8,744 nucleotides of DNA from Anaerolineae bacterium (GTDB lineage: Bacteria; Chloroflexota; Anaerolineae; Anaerolineales; UBA11858), in the NCBI GenBank assembly GCA_003694235.1, contig RFKO01000214.1, positions 1 to 8,744 on the forward strand, read 5' to 3'. Every line of letters starts with the position of its first letter. Within the stretch, counting starts at the first letter, position 1. A model generated the notes under the pieces. The model did not search any database and was not told the DNA's origin. It was given only the letters and a program-made list of their open reading frames with translations. A program made the translations under genes and the position numbers. Positions 6,352-8,744 of this stretch are shown here, one piece after another.

Positions 6352-6458
6352 GGACAACTGCTTGTCAGTTGTCCAAATGCGCAACTGGCCAGCAGTTGCG
6401 CCACGCTCTCAAAGCGGATTCGAGCCACCGCAAACCAAAGCAACTGGCGAGCAGTTGC
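6352..6458. repeat. Cluster of three hairpins with shared core CAACTG-N5-CAGTTG
   Basis: Hairpin 1: GGACAACTG (6352-6360), loop CTTGT, CAGTTGTCC (6366-6374). Hairpin 2: GCGCAACTG (6379-6387), loop GCCAG, CAGTTGCGC (6393-6401). Hairpin 3: GCAACTG (6440-6446), loop GCGAG, CAGTTGC (6452-6458). Each stem is perfect at 9, 9 and 7 bp. Cores 2 and 3 differ only at one loop base over 19 positions, and stem 1 has a compensating G/C change outside the core on both arms. None is followed by a U-tract. This fits a REP-like or MITE-derived repeat, or a set of dyad operator sites. Confidence 0.75.
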
Positions 6459-6497
6459 ACCGCTAACGAGGGAGACCGATTCGCTTCGCTAGCGGTG
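6458..6497. repeat. Inverted repeat CACCGCTA / TAGCGGTG
   Basis: CACCGCTA (6458-6465) is a perfect 8-bp inverted match to TAGCGGTG (6490-6497), separated by 24 bases. It abuts hairpin 3 of the preceding cluster and may be part of the same element. No coding sequence is evident in 6301-6555 apart from a spurious short frame. Confidence 0.5.
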
Positions 6498-6532
6498 ACA
6501 TGCCTGGGAGAAATTTTCGGATGGACTCACGC

Positions 6533-6561
6533 TAAGATGCCACCCCGGTACACACAGGAGG
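6533..6561 (+). promoter_or_regulatory. Possible -10 (TAAGAT) and strong ribosome site for the last gene
   Basis: TAAGAT at 6533-6538 could be a -10 element, but no convincing -35 is visible. AGGAGG at 6556-6561 is a near-perfect ribosome site 4 bases before the ATG at 6566 and fixes that start. The gene therefore looks like a separate transcription unit from the phosphate operon. Confidence 0.4.
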
Positions 6562-6565
6562 AGCG

Positions 6566-8744
6566 ATGGAAAACGCCATCTCTATTCCCACACGCCGAAA
6601 ATTCTGGTTAGGAGCGCTGCTAACCTGCCTGCTCCTGCTCATACCGGGGAACATCGCCGCTCAGACCTACTCCTTCAACCTGGAATCCGAAGTCGTCCAC
6701 GTTTACTGGAACGCCGACAGCACTATCACGATAGACTACACTTTTGTCTTCGCCAACGACCGGCAGGCCTCCCCAATTGACTTCGTGGATGTCGGCCTGC
6801 CTTTCCCGGAGTATGATCCCACCTCCATCTCCGCGGATGTGGACGGGCAGCCCATCCTGAATATCCAGGAATCGCCCTATGTGACCTACGGCATCGCGCT
6901 GGGGCTGGGCGAAAACGCCATCCCGGCTGGGCAACGCGGTACAGTCCATGTCCACATCGGCAAAGTCACTTATCCCTTTCAAGAAGACACCACAAATCCC
7001 GACTACGCCAGCCTGGTATTCTCCCCCACCTGGTTCGGGGCAGAATTCGTTCACGGCAACACCGATCTGACCGTCTCGCTGCATCTGCCGCCCGGCGTCG
7101 GCCCATCCGAGGGGCGCTGGCATAGACCGTCAGATTACACCGTTCTGGCAGGCTTTCCTCCTGAGCCGGAGACCTCGCTCGACGAGGACGGCCGGGTGAC
7201 GTACACCTGGCACAGCACTCAGGCCGACGGCGCGACGCAATACTTCTTCGGCGCTTCCGCACCCCGCCAGTATGTGCTGGCGACCTACCATCTCAAAAAC
7301 CAATCCATCGAGGCCTTCCTGAACGCGGATGGCTCGCTGGAGGCAGCGTACACCTTCGAGTTCGAGAATCTCTCACGCCAGAGCAAGCTCACCACCCTGA
7401 GCGTGCCCGTCCCCTACCACGCAGAGCGGCTGGAGAAATATCTGGCGACCGTTGACAACGAACCGATCTCTGTCTCCTTCCAATACGCCACCCTTGAGGT
7501 CCGACTGGGCAGGCAGGCCATCGCCCCGGGGAGTTCCGGCACAATCCACCTGAGCTACACAATCCCCGACCAGGTCTTCTTTACCAGCTGGTGGGAGGGA
7601 AGATATCGGCTGGCCAACCTGGAATTTCCTCTGCCGGATTTCCCCTCGGATTTGCTGATTGGGGAGACGCACACCCAGGTGCTATTCCATCTGCCTGAGG
7701 GAGTGACCGCCGATCAGGTCACCGCAATCACAGCCCCGCCCAATTTCCCCTCCTCCCCTTTGTTCTCACAAGACAGCGCGGGCCGCGTGACGCTGGAATG
7801 GGAGAGTAACTCGCTGCCGGCCACCACGCGCAACAACTTCACATTACAGGTGCCGGCCGAGGCCATCCGAGCCGAAGCCCTCTACGTTTACCCCAAACCG
7901 GGAATCCTGGAACGGCTCGGCATTGACGAGGGGATGCTGCGCATGCTTGGCTGGTGGGTGCTCATCGGCGGCATTTTCGTCTTCAACCGCATCCGCGCCC
8001 AACGGCGCAAGATGAAATACCTGCCGCCGCGCATCCGCATCGAGGGGCATGGGATCAAACGCGGCCTGACCGCCGTCGAAGCCGGCATCCTGATGGAACT
8101 ACCCGCCGACCGCATCCTCACCATGATCCTGTTCTCGGTGCTCAAAAAAGGCGCGGCCGAGGTGGTTTCAAAAGACCCGTTGAAGCTGAAAATCCTGGAA
8201 AACCCGGACGAAAAACTGCGTTATTACGAACGAGATTTTCTGGAAGCCTTCAAAACGCGCAGCAAATCGACGCGCCGCAAAAAGTTGCAAGACCTCATCG
8301 TCAAAATGATCCGCAACGTGGGCAAGAAAATGCGCGGCTTCAGCCACCGCGAGACGGTGGCGTACTACAAAAGCATCATGGAAAAAGCCTGGCAGCAGAT
8401 CGAAGCCGCCGACACGCCAGAGATCAGCAGCAAGATGTTCGAAGAGCAAATGGAATGGACGATGCTCGACCGCCGCTTCGACGACCGCGCCGAGGAAGTC
8501 TTCCGCCGACGTCGGGTGTACGCCCCCACCTGGTGGGATCGCTACGAGCCGCCGCGTCGCACTGCGCCCTCAGCCGCCCGCCCTACCCCTCGTCCTACAT
8601 CTTCCTCCTCATCCTCTTCGCGGCCAGTGCTGCCCGGCAGCGAATTTGCGGCCTCCATCGTGCGCGGAGTGGAAAATTTCTCCTCTCAGGTCGTCGGCAA
8701 CCTGACGGATTTCACCGCCCAGATCACCAAACGCACCAATCCGC
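6566..8744 (+). CDS. Secreted/membrane protein with duplicated ectodomain and DUF2207-like cytoplasmic part (3' truncated)
   Basis: The frame is open from the ATG at 6566 to the window end, 726 residues with no stop. A signal peptide covers about residues 1-32 (RRKFW, a hydrophobic run, cleavage near IAA-QT). Two beta-rich ectodomain copies follow, about 37-232 and 236-437, sharing landmarks at a near-constant offset of about 200: NAD...YTF at 49-60 and 253-264, G-T-(V/I)-H at 125-128 and 325-328, HLPxGV at 173-178 and 375-380, GRVT at 209-212 and 406-409. One membrane helix lies near 458-475. The cytoplasmic part holds a helix-turn-helix-like segment (about 499-545, RGLTAVEAGILMELPADRIL), a long charged helical region and a Ser/Pro/Arg-rich linker (about 663-690). 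The order ectodomain, helix, winged-helix-like domain resembles DUF2207 proteins, but I cannot confirm the family. Function is unknown. Confidence 0.85.
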   Translation, partial: MENAISIPTRRKFWLGALLTCLLLLIPGNIAAQTYSFNLESEVVHVYWNADSTITIDYTFVFANDRQASPIDFVDVGLPFPEYDPTSISADVDGQPILNIQESPYVTYGIALGLGENAIPAGQRGTVHVHIGKVTYPFQEDTTNPDYASLVFSPTWFGAEFVHGNTDLTVSLHLPPGVGPSEGRWHRPSDYTVLAGFPPEPETSLDEDGRVTYTWHSTQADGATQYFFGASAPRQYVLATYHLKNQSIEAFLNADGSLEAAYTFEFENLSRQSKLTTLSVPVPYHAERLEKYLATVDNEPISVSFQYATLEVRLGRQAIAPGSSGTIHLSYTIPDQVFFTSWWEGRYRLANLEFPLPDFPSDLLIGETHTQVLFHLPEGVTADQVTAITAPPNFPSSPLFSQDSAGRVTLEWESNSLPATTRNNFTLQVPAEAIRAEALYVYPKPGILERLGIDEGMLRMLGWWVLIGGIFVFNRIRAQRRKMKYLPPRIRIEGHGIKRGLTAVEAGILMELPADRILTMILFSVLKKGAAEVVSKDPLKLKILENPDEKLRYYERDFLEAFKTRSKSTRRKKLQDLIVKMIRNVGKKMRGFSHRETVAYYKSIMEKAWQQIEAADTPEISSKMFEEQMEWTMLDRRFDDRAEEVFRRRRVYAPTWWDRYEPPRRTAPSAARPTPRPTSSSSSSSRPVLPGSEFAASIVRGVENFSSQVVGNLTDFTAQITKRTNP

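Noticed and set aside
6352..6374. Hairpin 1 as an intrinsic terminator of the phosphate operon
   Set aside because: The stem is good and lies about 50 bases after the last gene, but the following bases (AAATGC) contain no U-tract. A role as terminator cannot be supported, although it might mark a transcript end by another mechanism.
6352..6458. CRISPR array or tRNA-like structure from the repeated hairpins
   Set aside because: Only three units, with unequal spacing (about 27 and 61 bases) and no constant direct repeat of CRISPR length; no cloverleaf or anticodon arm can be drawn.
6369..6611. 80-residue plus-strand open frame in the 6301-6565 gap
   Set aside because: It begins inside hairpin 1, runs across the repeats, overlaps the start of the following gene and has no ribosome site or recognisable sequence.

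Overview
This window reads as one stretch of a high-GC bacterial chromosome dominated by a phosphate-uptake (Pst) operon on the + strand. A Chloroflexota (Anaerolineae-like) host is my best guess. It rests on the lipoprotein-type PstS, the unusual enlarged PstC and PstA permeases, the neighbouring glucoamylase-like gene and the membrane protein at the right end. This is recollection of family habits, not a search result.

Layout. (1) 1-68, minus strand: first 22 codons of a gene that resembles glycoside hydrolase family 15 and leaves the window to the left. (2) 69-270: divergent intergenic region holding a helically phased set of TTAAC-type boxes, a good candidate Pho-regulon operator for pstS. 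(3) 271-1296 pstS, then a 194-base gap with two hairpins and a TATAAT promoter. (4) 1491-2648 pstC, whose true start lies well inside the longest open frame, then an 82-base gap with a double near-palindrome. (5) 2731-3996 pstA, 4004-4783 pstB and 4787-5215 arsC, packed with 7 and 3 base gaps. (6) 5252-5938 phoU, behind its own extended -10 promoter. (7) 5935-6300, a small two-helix membrane protein with a zinc ribbon, starting inside the phoU stop (ATGA). (8) 6301-6565: a non-coding region with three hairpins sharing the core CAACTG-N5-CAGTTG plus a wider inverted repeat. (9) 6566-8744: a large secreted/membrane protein, cut by the right edge. Its ectodomain is a tandem duplication, and its cytoplasmic part looks DUF2207-like.

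How the genes work together. PstS captures phosphate outside the cell, PstC and PstA form the channel, and PstB drives transport with ATP. PhoU is the usual link between transporter state and the phosphate-sensing kinase, which is not in this window. Arsenate enters cells through phosphate transporters. An ArsC with the full three-cysteine thioredoxin-coupled set sitting between pstB and phoU therefore suggests that intracellular arsenate reduction is co-expressed with high-affinity phosphate uptake. The zinc-ribbon protein is translationally coupled to phoU and is the least explained member of the operon.

The most notable departures from a textbook pst operon are five: the domain inserts in the same external loop of both permeases, the arsC insertion, the coupled zinc-ribbon membrane protein, the hairpin cluster, and the duplicated-ectodomain protein. 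I do not see phage, transposase, CRISPR, tRNA or rRNA sequence.
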